From Pyrus communis (lineage: Eukaryota; Streptophyta; Magnoliopsida; Rosales; Rosaceae), in contig NC_084813.1 of the NCBI RefSeq assembly GCF_963583255.1, positions 14,184,001-14,248,000 on the forward strand: a stretch of 64,000 nucleotides of DNA. Direction: 5' to 3'. The translations under genes and the position numbers were made by a program. Numbering within the stretch: position 1 is the first letter of the stretch; each line of letters begins with the position of its first letter. Below are positions 36,435-47,614 of the stretch, piece after piece. The notes under the pieces were generated by a model, which was not told the DNA's origin, made no database searches, and saw nothing but the letters and a program-made list of their open reading frames with translations.

Positions 36435-39400
36435 ATGGAATCGAGAATTTTATTGACTTTGCATGTACACATAACCCAGGCAACTAGATTTTGGTGTCCT
36501 TGTAGGAGGTGTAACAACACGTTAATGGACACAATTGAAAATGTTCAATTTCATTTAGTAAGGAATGAAAAGGTTGAGACCTATAATACTTGGAACCATC
36601 ATGGGGAACAATTAGATAATGCTTCATTTTCAAACGCCACAAGAGTAGGCAATGTTGAACCTATTGTGGGTCCTAATGAACAAGTCATGGATATTATAAA
36701 TGATGCTTTTCCATTTGCATCGACAAACACCAATCAGGAAGGCGAAGATGACATGCCTACACCAATGGATAGTTCAAAGTTCGAACAATATGAAAAACTA
36801 TTAAAAAATGCCAACCAAGAGTTATACCCAGGGTATGAAAGTTTTTCGGTTCTCACGGCCATTGTGGAACTAATGCACGGAAAAATAAAGTATTGTATGT
36901 CGAACTAGTATTTCGATTACTTTTTGGGGGTTTTCAAGAGAATGCTTCCAAAGGACAATTGTTTGCCGAAAGACCATAGACATGCGCAAAAGGTGTTGAA
37001 TAGTCTGGGATTGGGTTATGAAAAAATTCACTCTTGCAAAAACAATTATATTTTATTCTACAAAGAGAATAAAGTATTGGATAAATGCCCTGTATGCAAT
37101 GAGTTGGGGTTCAAAATGACATCTCAGAATAGAATGACTAAGATCCCACAATAAAGTCATGTGTTATCTGCCTTTGAAACCTAGGTTGCAGTGATTGTAT
37201 ATGTCGACACATACTGCCACCAACATGAGATGGCATAAGGAAAAACGGGTAGACGAAGATGTGATGAGGCATCATGCATATGGGAGGCATTGAAAGAATT
37301 CAATCGAGCATTCCCCGAGTTTGTTGTTGATCATCGGAATGTTAGATTAGGACTTGCCATTGACAGATTCAATCCGTTCGGGGTTCTAAACTAACTCCAC
37401 AGCACTTAGCCGATTTTCGTATTCCCATATAATTTGCTGCTTTGGAAATGCATGAAAAAAGAATACATGATGATGACTCTTTTGATAACTGAGGATCCTG
37501 GTAGGTAAATCAATGTTTACTTAAGGTTGTTGGTTGATGAGCTAAAGGATTTATGGACAAACGGTGTGCGCGTATAAGATACGTGCACTGGGAAGATGTT
37601 CACTTTGTGGGCAGCAGTTATGTGGACTGTGAATGATTTTCCCGCATATGCAATGGTTTATGGGTGGATCACTAAAGGTTATATGGCATGCCTTGTATGC
37701 AAGGATGATGTAACATCTGGTTGGCATGCTGCAAAATTTTGTTACCTTGGTCATTAGAGATGGTTGCCATAGGACCACGAGTGGCGGGAAAAGGATAAAA
37801 AGTTTGATGGGAAAACAGAGCATCGCCATAAACCTAAAGAATGATCTAGTGATAAGATTTTGGAACAGCTTAACAATTTAGATTTTGTTCCATTCGGGAA
37901 AACAGTGAGTAAGACCAGACCTTCTACACATATGAACTGGACGCACAAGTCTATGTTTTTTGAGCTCCCGTATTGGTCGAAACTAAAATTGACATACAAC
38001 CTCGACGTTATGCATGTTGAGAAAATGTATTTGACATATTGGTGGGCACCATTCTAGATGTCGAGGGCAAGACAAAGTACACGATCAAAGCTCATCTTGA
38101 TTTGGAAAGAATGGGCATACGGAGGGGTTTATGGATGAATAGGGAGAGTGATAAAGCCAAAAGGTATCTTGCGTTCTTTTCCATGAAACCGAATGACAAA
38201 AAAAAAGTTTTTAAAGTTTGTATTGTTTGTAAAACTTCTCGATAGGTATGCTTCTAATATCGCGCGTTGCATGAATGTTGATGGGGGTAAATTTGCTGGA
38301 CTAAAGAGCCATGACTGCCATGTGGTTATACAATGCCTACTTCCTATGGGCATTCGACACCTATTGTAGGAAGATGTTGTGAAGCCGATCATGTTGTTGT
38401 TGCCTAGATTTTTTTCCCAACTGACGACAAAAACATTGTGAAAGACGGATGTTAATCAGTTGCGCCATGACATTGTCCAAGTCCTATGCAAGTTTGAGAT
38501 GATATTCCCTTCAGCTTTCTTCACAAGTATGATCCACGTGATGGTTCACTTGCTCGAAGAGGCATTGCTTGCTGGTCCTATCAACTATCACTGGATGTAT
38601 CCAATAGAAAGGTATATAATCCTCATCATTTGTTTATTCATCTTTAAACCATGCTTACTAATTCGTATCGTATCGCTTTATTTTGGCAGGCTTCCCGGGG
38701 AGCTAAAAAAAGTGTACGCAACAGGGCGAAACTCGAAAGATCAATTATAGAGGCTTGGGTTCAATATGAGTTGCTTACATTTTGTGGAATATATTTAAAA
38801 GATGTGGAGACGACTTTCAATCGTCCTCAGCGTAATAATGGCGGGGGTTATGAGAAAGGAGAAACTTTCTATTTTTGGCCAATACGCACGACCCTTTGGA
38901 GATCTTGTATAAGGCGAGTCGTTTTCCAAAAATGACATGGAAGTAGCGCATTGGTTCATACTGAACAATTGTGACAAGATAATGGCATACCTAGATGAGC
39001 ATGAACAGATGATGAAGTGAGAACATCCATCACATTTGTATGCCAAGAAACATCGAGAATTGTTTCCACAGTGGTTTCTCGAATATGTAAGTTATAAGTG
39101 TTTTGTATTTGACATATATATTGTAGTATTTAATTTTCTCAAACTAATAGGTGTATGTTTTTGTATAATGTTAGGTGAATAAATTGAAAGCATCGAATTT
39201 CCCCACTTACAATGAAGAGTTATATAACTTGGCATTCGGCCTGATCCGTGCTAAATTGTTCTCGGGTTGCTATGTTAACGGGCGTCAAGTTTTTGGGGGC
39301 TGCACGAGATGAAAAATTGTGTATGCTAAATAACGGTGTCCATGTCCCAGGTGGAGGCGAAAGTATGGACATTGATTGCTATGGCAAACTAACAACTGTC

Positions 39401-39946
39401 ATGCAATTGCTTTACAAAGACCGATGCCAAGTGATTATGTTTAAGTGTCAATGGTTTGATATAAACCCAAATAGGCAGGGAAGTGTTAAAATCGACCATG
39501 GCTTACTATCTGTGAACACTAACTGAACTTGGTATGATGACAATCCTTACGTTTTGGCAAACATGGCAAAATAAATTGTGTATCTAGACGACCCTTAAGC
39601 CGATAGAGGTTGGAAAGTTGTTCAGAAGATGGATAAGAGGAATGTGTATGCTATACCAGAACAAGACCCTACTGACGACAACGTCGCTGACCAACGTTTA
39701 GAATCTTCAATGGAAAATGATGCGGAAACACTTAGAGATACAAATCTTATCCAAGAACCATTTAAGATACAAGGAGTGGCTTCAATCGAAATACCAATTC
39801 AGTCAATTACAATTGACCTCTGTAATCTTCCGCAATATGATGGTGCAGTGGGCCTGAACGACAACGGTGATGTACCTATCAAAGAGGAGGATTGGGAGAC
39901 CAAAAGTGATGATAGTGAAAGTTATTATAGTTCGGATGATGAATGA
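36435..39946 (+). pseudogene. Decayed CACTA transposase, TNP2 type
   Basis: Pieces in order across shifting frames. A Transpos_assoc-like part holds FWCPCRRCNN and TYNTWNHHGEQ (36480-36610). Transposase_21 pieces follow: LPKDHRHAQKVLNSLGLGYEKI and KCPVCNELGFK (36970-37130), NVRLGLAIDRFNPFG (about 37340) and WTVNDFPAYAM (about 37625). A DUF4218-like part has MYPIERYI, then FCGIYLKDVETTFNRPQRN (38597-38830). A DUF4216-like part has DCYGKLTTVMQLLYKD and FKCQWFDINP (39375-39470). An acidic tail ends at 39946. There are several stops (for example at 36907 and 37154) and frameshifts. The enzyme normally cuts and joins element ends with the TNPA-type partner; this copy cannot make it intact. Confidence 0.82.
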
Positions 39947-40084
39947 TGCAATTTATTTGTGACTTGCCATATAAAACATATTAAATGAATTTTTTTTGTA
40001 ATTTATTTAACTTATGTTATAAATAAATTGTTTTTATTTGAATAAATATAAATTTAAAAAAATTTGACCTAAGTAAATTAAATT

Positions 40085-40225
40085 TTTAGCTCATTGCGCG
40101 ATGATTAATTCCCTTCGTTGCTCAAGGAGGTGAAAAATTTGATTTTCTGGGCGGGCACGAAAATAATTTCATGAAAATTTGAATTTTTTGTGTGATGAAT
40201 ATCTTCTATTCGTCACGCAAGAACC
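40085..40225. repeat. Internal subterminal-type motif cluster after the transposase
   Basis: Words such as TTGCGCGATGATTAATTC, CTTCGTTGCTCAAGG and TTCGTCACGCAAGAAC match the terminal arrays. CT-rich sequence with CTCCTCCGACA repeats follows (40270-40390). Confidence 0.6.
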
Positions 40226-40822
40226 TCGGGATTAAACTAAAATCACAAACACTTTCCCCTCACCTCGTCCTCTCTACAAACTCTCCCTCTGACAGCCATC
40301 TCCCTCAGCTCTCTGTTGCACTCTCGCTTCCTCCTCCGACAACCCTCTTTCTTCCTCCTCCGACAGCCTTCTCTCTTCCTCCTCCAACAACCTTGTCTCG
40401 CTGGCATAATTTTCAATTTACTTAACTCTAGTAAATTTAGGAATTAGGGTTCTTTTATCAAACTAATCTTGCTGGTTAATTAGGGTTATTTTTTTTTGCT
40501 AAATTGAGTTTGATTCCAAAAAAAAAGAAAAAAAAAAAAAACCATGCTTGTTCGAATTCCCATTTGCATATAGGTAAGTGGGGAAATGCATATGGAGTCG
40601 TTTTGTTTTTGTTTAATTGAATGGGGAAATGCATATAGGTAAGTGGACTGGGTTTTTGTTTCTCCTTCAATGAAATGCATATAGGTCAAGATGCTTTTAT
40701 GGTTTAATTGTTGATTTTATGCTTGATTTCGGATTCTAGGGTTTACTTTTGGTGTTTCTTAGCCAATTAAGGAATTTAGATTAGTTGAATTCAGATCCTT
40801 ATGATATGTTTGGACTAGAGGA

Positions 40823-40973
40823 TGTAGAAAAATAATATATGGCTGAATTAATTTTCATTGATACGTGAAAGGGTATATATATACAAATACATTCTTTGAG
40901 TAGCAAGGATTCTTCCTACAAGTTAGGAGTACAATTACAATTTAAGTCTAACTACTTTCCTATTTGTCTAACA
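40823..40973 (-). repeat. Copia 3' LTR
   Basis: Plus-strand TGTAGAAA…GTCTAACA, 151 bp with TG…CA ends. Unusually short for a copia LTR. Confidence 0.95.
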
Positions 40974-40980
40974 CTCCCCC

Positions 40981-43900
40981 TTAAGTTGGAGAGTGAATGT
41001 CAAGAACGCCCAACTTCCGTAACATGGTTGAAAATTTCTCCTTCCCAAGAGGCTTCGTAAATCGGTATGCCAACTGATGTGCCGTACTAACATACTTGGT
41101 AGTTATAGTGCCATCAACAATCTTATCACATATAAAATGACAATCCATCTCAATGTGGCGAGTATGCTCATGAAAAACAGGGTTGGCAGCAATATGCAAT
41201 GCTGCTTGATTGTCACAAAATAGATCAGATGGACCGGTTAATGGAATGTTCAAATCCTTCAATAGGAAGCGCAACCAATTTATCTCACGACAAGCACCCG
41301 ACATAGCCCTATATTCCGTTTCAGCAGAAGAAAGTGACACAGTTTTTTGTCGCTTTGTCCGCCATGAAATCAAAGAATTTCCCAAGAAAACGCAGTAGCC
41401 AGTAGTCGACCAACGAGTAATAGGACAACCCGCCCAGTCAGAATCACAAAAAGCAGTCAATTTGATTTGATTGTCAGAACGGAATAGTAAGCCTTGACCC
41501 GGAGTAGACTTCAAATAACGAACAACTCGAAGTGCAGCATCCATATGAAAAGTACGTGGCTCATGCATAAACCGACTCAGAACATGTACAGGGTAGGTGA
41601 TATCTGGCCAAGTTATTGTGAGATAAATTAATTGTCCTACTAGACGCCGATACTTTTCAGGATCCTTGAGAAGTTTCCCTTTGTCAGATAGTTTTGTATC
41701 GTCTATAGGAAAGGCAATGGGCCGTGCTCCCAAGAAGCCATAATCTTTGAGAATCTCTAATGCATATTTACACTGAGAAATATAAATGCCACGTTTAGAC
41801 CGAGAAACCTCGATACCCAGAAAGTACTTTAAATTACCAAGATCCTTAATTCGAAAGTGATTGTGGAGAAAAAGTTTCAGAGAATCAAGTACACCTACAT
41901 CATTGCCTGTTATGACAATATCATCCACATAAATGGCAAGGCTGTAAAAGAAGTACCTGACTTTTTCGTAAACAATGAATAGTCAGCTTTGGATTGTTGA
42001 AATCCAGCAGAAAGAATGGCACTAGTGAACTTGGGAAACCATTGACGAGAAGCCTACTTGAGACCATAAAGAGATTTGTGGAGGCGACACACTAGATTCT
42101 CCCCCTGTCGCCGAAGACTAGGAGGAAGAGACATATAGATTTCCTCATCTAAATCACCATGTAAGAAAGCATTATTGACGTCGAGTTGATGAAGAGACCA
42201 AGAGTGACTAGCAACAAGGGCAAAAAGACAGCGCACAGTGATCATTTTAGCAGTAGGAGAGAAAGTGTCATGATAATCGATACCTTCGGCCTGTGTGAAA
42301 CCTTTGGCAACCAAACGGGCTTTGTAACGCTCAATGGAACCATCGAAATTATGCTTAAGTTTGTACACCCATTTACAATCAATGGGAACTTTGCCGGAGG
42401 GTAGGGTAGTCATGGTCCAAGTTCGGTTGGCATGTAGAGCATCTAGTTCCTCGCTCATAGCACGACGCCAGTTAGGATCACTGGCAGCCTCTACAAAAGA
42501 AGATGGTTCGACACCCTGACTCACAGAGTAGATATATGAAAGGTGATATGGTGATAAACGATGGTAAGAAACATAATTACAGAGGGGATGCTGCGTACCT
42601 TTGATAAAACTTGGTGGCGAAGACAAGGACGGGTGTGGGGGCAAAGTCATCTGCGAGCAAATGTAGTCCTTTAAATAAGGTGAGGGTGCATGGGAGCGGG
42701 AAGACACACGGAAAGATGGAAAGGGTGCAGGAGAGGGCACGGGTGGGACATGGGGCATGGAGGGAGGAGCTGGTGGGGCCGTGGGTGGGGGAAGGGGATC
42801 ATGCGGTGTAGTGCTGGGAATTGGGTCAGGAGGCGGGGAAATAAGCGGTAATGAGAGAGGGGGCGGTGGTGTAGGGCCCGGGGAGGTGGGAAAAGGGACA
42901 TCCATTAAGGGTGGAAGGGGTAGGGAGATGTGGTGGGAAGGGGGGTCCGTGACAGGTGTAGTGGGAGGGGAAGCAAAAGGAAAAAAAATCCTCATGGAAG
43001 ATGACATCCCGACTAGTGAAGGTGCGATGTGTGGCAAGGTCATAGAGTTTATAAGCCTTTTGACCAATAGGGTAGCCAATAAAGATACATTGATGAGCTC
43101 TAGGAGAGAACTTAGTGGGTGGAAGGACGGATGTGGCATAGGCTAAACAACCGAAAACACGGAAGTGATCGAAGAGCGGAGGTTTATTGTGGAGGACAGC
43201 AAAATGAGTTTTGTTATTGAGAAGGCGGGTAGGAAGACGATTGATGGTATAGGCGGTAGTGAGGATACACTCGACCCAAAACTTGAGGGGAATGTGTGAT
43301 TGAAAGCGAAGGGCGCAAGCAGTTTCAAGAAGGTGCCTGTGTTTGCATTCAACAACGCCATTTTGCTGGGGCGTGTAAACACAAGAAGTTTGAAAAACGA
43401 CCCCATGTTCAGAGAAAAAATGGCGAAGAGAATAAAATTCCCTGCCATTGTCGATACATATGGTCTTAATGGTGGTGTTAAATTAAGTGTGAACATAGGC
43501 AAAAAAATGTTTGAGAATTTGTTAAGTATCAGATTTATGCTTCATCAGGAAGACCCAGGTAAAACGAGAAAAATCATCCACAATAGTAAAAAAATAATGA
43601 GCGCCAGTAAGAGAAGGCTGACGATTTGGACCCCAAATATCACAATGGATTAAGGAAAAAGGAAAAGTCGATGAAATTGAACTTAAACCAAAAGATTGAC
43701 GAGCCTGTTTTGCCAAAGGACAAACATCATAAACATACTAGAATCCAAAGAACATGTGAGAAAACTAGAGGCTAAAACTTGTAAACGAGCAGAAGAGAGA
43801 TGGCTGAGGCGCCTATGCCAGAGGGAGGAGGGAATGGTGATGACGTTGCATAGAGGTTGGCGGGTGAGGAGAGAGGCAAGGGCCATAAGGTAGTAAAGGT

Positions 43901-44214
43901 CGCCACGTCGCTTACCCACACTAATCGTCACTTTCGAAACCAAGTCCTGCAAAATACACCAAGATGGGAAAAAAGGTCACGGAACAAGATAAACCATCTA
44001 TAAGCTTACCAACGGATAAAAGGTCCACTTTAAAAGTAGGAACACATAAAACATCATTCAAATCAATAGAGGAAGTTAAGGGAAGAGTGCCAGTTAAAGT
44101 AATGGGAGCCGTGGCACCACTAGGTAAGGAGACAGGTGGCAAAAGTGAAGCAGAAGTGTGAACCAAATTGGAAGGTGAGGAAGTAATATGGTCTGTGTCA
44201 CCACTGTCAAGGAT
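40981..44214 (-). pseudogene. Copia pol region (protease, integrase, RT, RNase H), disrupted
   Basis: On the minus strand: protease ILDSGDTDH just after the TAG (44214); GAG-pre-integrase LWHRRLSHLSSARL (about 43830); integrase with HCDIWGP, IVDDFSR and CIDNGREF (43640-43440); a proline-rich linker; RT with FVEAASDPNWRRAM, CKWVYKLK and QLDVNNAFLHGDL (42490-42120), then YVDDIVITG (about 41925); RNase H AFCDSDWAGC and LSSAETEYRA (41450-41300). Breaks: frameshifts near 43963, 43712 and 41945, TAA codons near 43519 and 43486, and TAG at 42054-42056 in LYGLK. The RT catalytic YVDD and RNase H acidic residues are kept. Confidence 0.9.
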
Positions 44215-45390
44215 CTAGAGACCATGACATGGGCCAACAGGTAATAAACCTTTGGCGAAGTCAGCACTAGAGATGGCATGAACTTGAGGAGAAGATAACG
44301 GGGCTGCGGAATCGTCAAGGGCAGCAAGGAGACGAGTGTATTGATCAGTGGACAGATTGGGCATGGCTAACTGCAAATCGTGAAGGCTGGGAGAGCTGTG
44401 CACCTGATGGGCAGATGGTGAAGAGCGCGGTGTGAAGGCGCTGGAATGGCTGCCTGTGAGGAGCCGGGGGCTGCTAGAAGGCCGTGAAGGCGTTGGGGCG
44501 CTACGGGCAGAAGAAGCAGCAATGTTGCTGCGAGAGGAGCCGCCAGAGGTGGACGCATGGCGCAGTGGGTGCCAGGGTTGCCCATGAAGAGGATGGTCAA
44601 CGGAATAGCCATGCAGCTTATGGCAGGTCTCACGAGTATGGAAATCGTAGTCGCTGTAGGTACAATGGAGTGGAGGTCTGTCGGAGGAGGTGCGGAAAGA
44701 ACCGCGGACAACCATGGCAGCGAGAGAGTCGGTGGAACGGACGGAGCCCAAGGATCGTTGTTTCTCAGCCTGAGAAACAGAAGAACAGGCTTGATGAACA
44801 GTAGGTAAAGGATTCATCAAGAGGATTTGGTCACGAACAGCAGAGAAAGAGTCGTGAAGACCCATGAGGAACTGCATAAGGTGTTGCCGTTCAGACTTGG
44901 TGCCACAAGAACACGTGCAGCCGTCACTATAAGAGGCAAGCTCATCCCAAATAACTTTGAGGCGAGTAAAATAAGCGGAGACGGAAGAGGATCCTTGAGA
45001 AATTGTAGCAAGCTCACGGTTGAGTTGAAAGATGCGAGGCGCGTTGCTCTGCGAGAACCGTTCGTGAAGGTCGTCCCACACATCCTGAGCAGTGGTTGTA
45101 AAGAGAATGGATTCTTGAAGATCAGGTTCCAAGGAATGAAGAAGCCAAGAAAGAATCATGTCATTGCAACGACGCCAAGCCACGTGAGCATCAGGATCGT
45201 CGGAGGAAGAAGGTTCCTGAACATCAACAGTGATGAATCCAAGCTTGTTCTTGGCAGTCAAGGAAATTTGCATGCCACGAGCCCAGGAGGTGTAATTATT
45301 ACCATTTAATTTTTTGGAGACAAGAACAAGGTTTGGGTGGTCTGAACGATGAATGTAAAAGGGGCCATCGGAGGAAGAAGAGTCGGCCAT
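44215..45390 (-). CDS. Copia gag-like open reading frame, 391 aa, ending at a premature TAG
   Basis: Starts MADSSSSDG just inside the 5' LTR. Residues about 15-60 fit the copia Retrotran_gag_3 N-terminus (KLNGNNYTSWARGM) and about 80-210 the UBN2-type gag core. A zinc knuckle follows in degraded form: CTYSDYDFHTRETCHKLHGY has Ser at the usual second Cys. The frame ends at TAG where copia elements have Trp just before the protease ILDSG motif, so the stop cuts gag from the pol part it is normally fused to. Confidence 0.85.
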   Translation of the reverse strand: MADSSSSDGPFYIHRSDHPNLVLVSKKLNGNNYTSWARGMQISLTAKNKLGFITVDVQEPSSSDDPDAHVAWRRCNDMILSWLLHSLEPDLQESILFTTTAQDVWDDLHERFSQSNAPRIFQLNRELATISQGSSSVSAYFTRLKVIWDELASYSDGCTCSCGTKSERQHLMQFLMGLHDSFSAVRDQILLMNPLPTVHQACSSVSQAEKQRSLGSVRSTDSLAAMVVRGSFRTSSDRPPLHCTYSDYDFHTRETCHKLHGYSVDHPLHGQPWHPLRHASTSGGSSRSNIAASSARSAPTPSRPSSSPRLLTGSHSSAFTPRSSPSAHQVHSSPSLHDLQLAMPNLSTDQYTRLLAALDDSAAPLSSPQVHAISSADFAKGLLPVGPCHGL

Positions 45391-45461
45391 AAGGAACGGC
45401 AGAGATGTCTGCCGAAAGAAATAGAGCTAGGGTTAGGGTTTTGAACCTGCTCTGTATACCA

Positions 45462-45612
45462 TGTAGAAAAATAATATATGGCTGAATTAATTTTCATTGA
45501 TACGTGAAAGGGTATATATATACAAATACATTCCTTGAGTAGCAAGGATTCCTCCTACAAGTTAGGAGTACAATTACAATTTAAGTCTAACTACTTTCCT
45601 ATTTGTCTAACA
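45462..45612 (-). repeat. Copia 5' LTR
   Basis: 151 bp, two substitutions from the other LTR (near 40893/45532 and 40912/45551). Adjacent primer-binding site at about 45446-45461. Confidence 0.95.
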
Positions 45613-45617
45613 GAGGA

Positions 45618-46942
45618 GAGTGAGACTGACCCGTTTGTGAGGGATATTGTTGGAAATGGAAGCAAAAGGGATGAAAGGGGGTATTGTCTGATATCTTGTT
45701 GATTTAAGAAAGGTTAGATTGATTTCGGATTTGGGAGTGGTAGTCTGCAAAGTTTTACATTTTGATTCTAACAATCGTGCGGTCGTTTCGGTCTTTGTGC
45801 TTGAATTGCATGCAATGTTAGTAATCTTGATTGTATTAAGTAAAGATTAAATCTTGAGAGTTATTAGCAAAACCACTTCGTTCATGGGCTATTTGGTGGT
45901 TTGGTGTTAATTATGTTAATTATCTTTCTTAAAACATAAGTTTAAGAGAATTGAAACTTGAAAGTTTCAAACTTTTGGATGGTTGGGAATCTGGATTTCG
46001 TGAATAATTGCGTGTTCGATCTAGCTTATTTTTCTAAACGTTTTGATATAGCTTAATATGCTTGATGAATTGGGTATTTGGTTTTGTTGTAATTGACTTA
46101 GCATTGAGTTGCTTGAGGTTCAGAGTATGGTACATTGTCTATTTAGATTCTGTTTGATTATTCGGGTCCGAGCTTTTTGTATTTTCTACTGTTTTTGTTG
46201 GATTTGGGATATGCTATTTCTTTTGATTGCTATGGTTTTGAGGTTTCTGAGATGGGAATTGGGGAGAGTATTTGATAATAATGGTATTTTGTATTTTGGT
46301 TTTACTGCCATTTGTGAGTAATAAGGGTATGGTCTTATGTTCATGGTTTCTATTTATTGCGTCTGCTTCTTCCAGTTGTTCTCGCTTGTTTTATTTTGTC
46401 AAATTGGTTTATTCTCCCTTGAGCCAAAAGCTTAAGTGGCTAGCGTATATACTTTTGGTGTGGATGTTTATAGAAAGAAATTAATATTAGAGTGAATTGT
46501 TTCCACATATTAGTATTGGTATTTTAAGCAGCCCTGAAACCGTATCATTTGTGAATTAGATTGAATTTCTTAAGCCTATTGCCCCTGTATCACATCATAT
46601 ATATGGATTGAATTTTTTTTCTCATTCTGCAAATGTCGCATCTTATTAGAAGTCATAAGGCGATGACGACTACACCCTGTTCGATCCCCCTTCTACTTCA
46701 GCCGCCATTGCTCCATCTTAAATGGAGCCCAAGTCGGTTAATCCGGTCGATCCAATCGCTCCTCGGGTCTCCTAGGCGTTGACATCATCAGCCTCTTCAG
46801 TGGCGCTACTTGTTAGTGCCAGGTGTGGTCACCGTCGCCCCCGCACGCCCGACACGACATCGACATCCACTACTGATGCCTCGGGGTCCCAACAAGGTAA
46901 CATGTGATAAACACTGATAACTGATTTTTTTTCTATAGTGCC
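45618..46942. other. CACTA interior, no clear gene
   Basis: Intron-like AT-rich DNA. 46630-46910 is GC-richer with CG-containing coding-like sequence (Pro/Ser-rich when translated, interrupted by stops) and could be an upstream exon of the Transposase_24-like gene at 47615. Confidence 0.4.
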
Positions 46943-47361
46943 TTGGTGATTTCTCCATATAGAATGCTCCATCTCATACAGGAAAATCAATTAAGCAGTA
47001 TAGATTGGAACTTGAAAGTTTGTCATTTTATTCCCAATAACTGCTCGAATAAATCTCTTATGCTAAATTTTGTCAGTATTTATATTGCTAATAAAATTTG
47101 CCGTATTCTGTTATCAATGTTTGATATAAATGATTCTATTTGTTGGAGCATGAATGCCAATGGTCGATTTATTGTCAAACCTGCGACTTGAATTCAAAAT
47201 AATGTAACAACAAATAACTTAAAAATTGAGTTGCTAAATAGAATGTGGAAGTTAAATGTTCCTCACGAGATTAAAATTTTTAGTTGGCTATTGATTCTGT
47301 ATAGGTCACAAACTACATATACACTATGTAATATTTCACTTGGCATCCACTACTAAAGCAT
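46943..47361 (+). pseudogene. LINE reverse transcriptase C-terminal fragment (zf-RVT-like)
   Basis: The frame reads …FDINDSICWSMNANGRFIVKPAT, then a TGA, then IQNNVTTNNLK…RMWKLNVPHEIKIFSWLLI in the same frame. The pattern W….NG.F.VK, followed by W…..P..IK.F.W, is the zf-RVT region common at the end of plant LINE RTs and their relics. It is a short isolated fragment inside the CACTA element. No poly(A) tail or target duplication was found. Confidence 0.6.
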
Positions 47362-47614
47362 TCAACTGTTGTGATTGTTGTTGGATATCATATATTATTC
47401 ATTGCAATGTCCAAGGTTTGGGAATTGTTATAACTTTAGGGGAGGTTATGTCGAAATTTCGATTTAATTTTTTGTGTTTGTTTGACTGTTTTTCATTTTT
47501 TAAGCAAAGAAAAATACCCGGGGACCTTGTTGCCAGTTGAAGACGGCGAAGGTCACCTGGGTGACCAATGGACGTATCACGATCGGATACGACGACTAGC
47601 ATCTAGTTGCACCA

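Larger units (their letters stand above)
40823..45612 (-). mobile_element. Ty1/copia retrotransposon, full length but coding-defective, nested in the CACTA element
   Basis: Two 151-bp LTRs (40823-40973, 45462-45612) differ at only two sites, both C/T transitions. The target duplication GAGGA is perfect (40818-40822, 45613-45617). On the minus strand, TGGTATACAGAGCAGG beside the 5' LTR is an initiator-Met tRNA primer site with one extra A, and AAGGGGGAG precedes the 3' LTR. Coding order is gag, protease, integrase, reverse transcriptase, RNase H, as in copia. There are at least four nonsense codons and about three frameshifts. LTR similarity implies recent insertion. Confidence 0.95.

Noticed and set aside
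42757..43146. 129-codon glycine-rich open frame on +
   Set aside because: It is the antisense of the proline-rich copia linker. Codon bias creates the open frame.
43143..43502. 119-codon minus-strand frame in the copia element
   Set aside because: Wrong frame across the integrase. The true integrase frame (CIDNGREF) lies in a neighbouring register.
44484..45309. Open frames of 83-160 codons on + within the copia gag region
   Set aside because: Antisense shadows of the gag frame on the minus strand. No domains.
45441..45461. tRNA-like sequence GGTTTTGAACCTGCTCTGTAT
   Set aside because: It is the complement of an initiator-Met tRNA 3' end used as the copia primer-binding site, not a tRNA gene.
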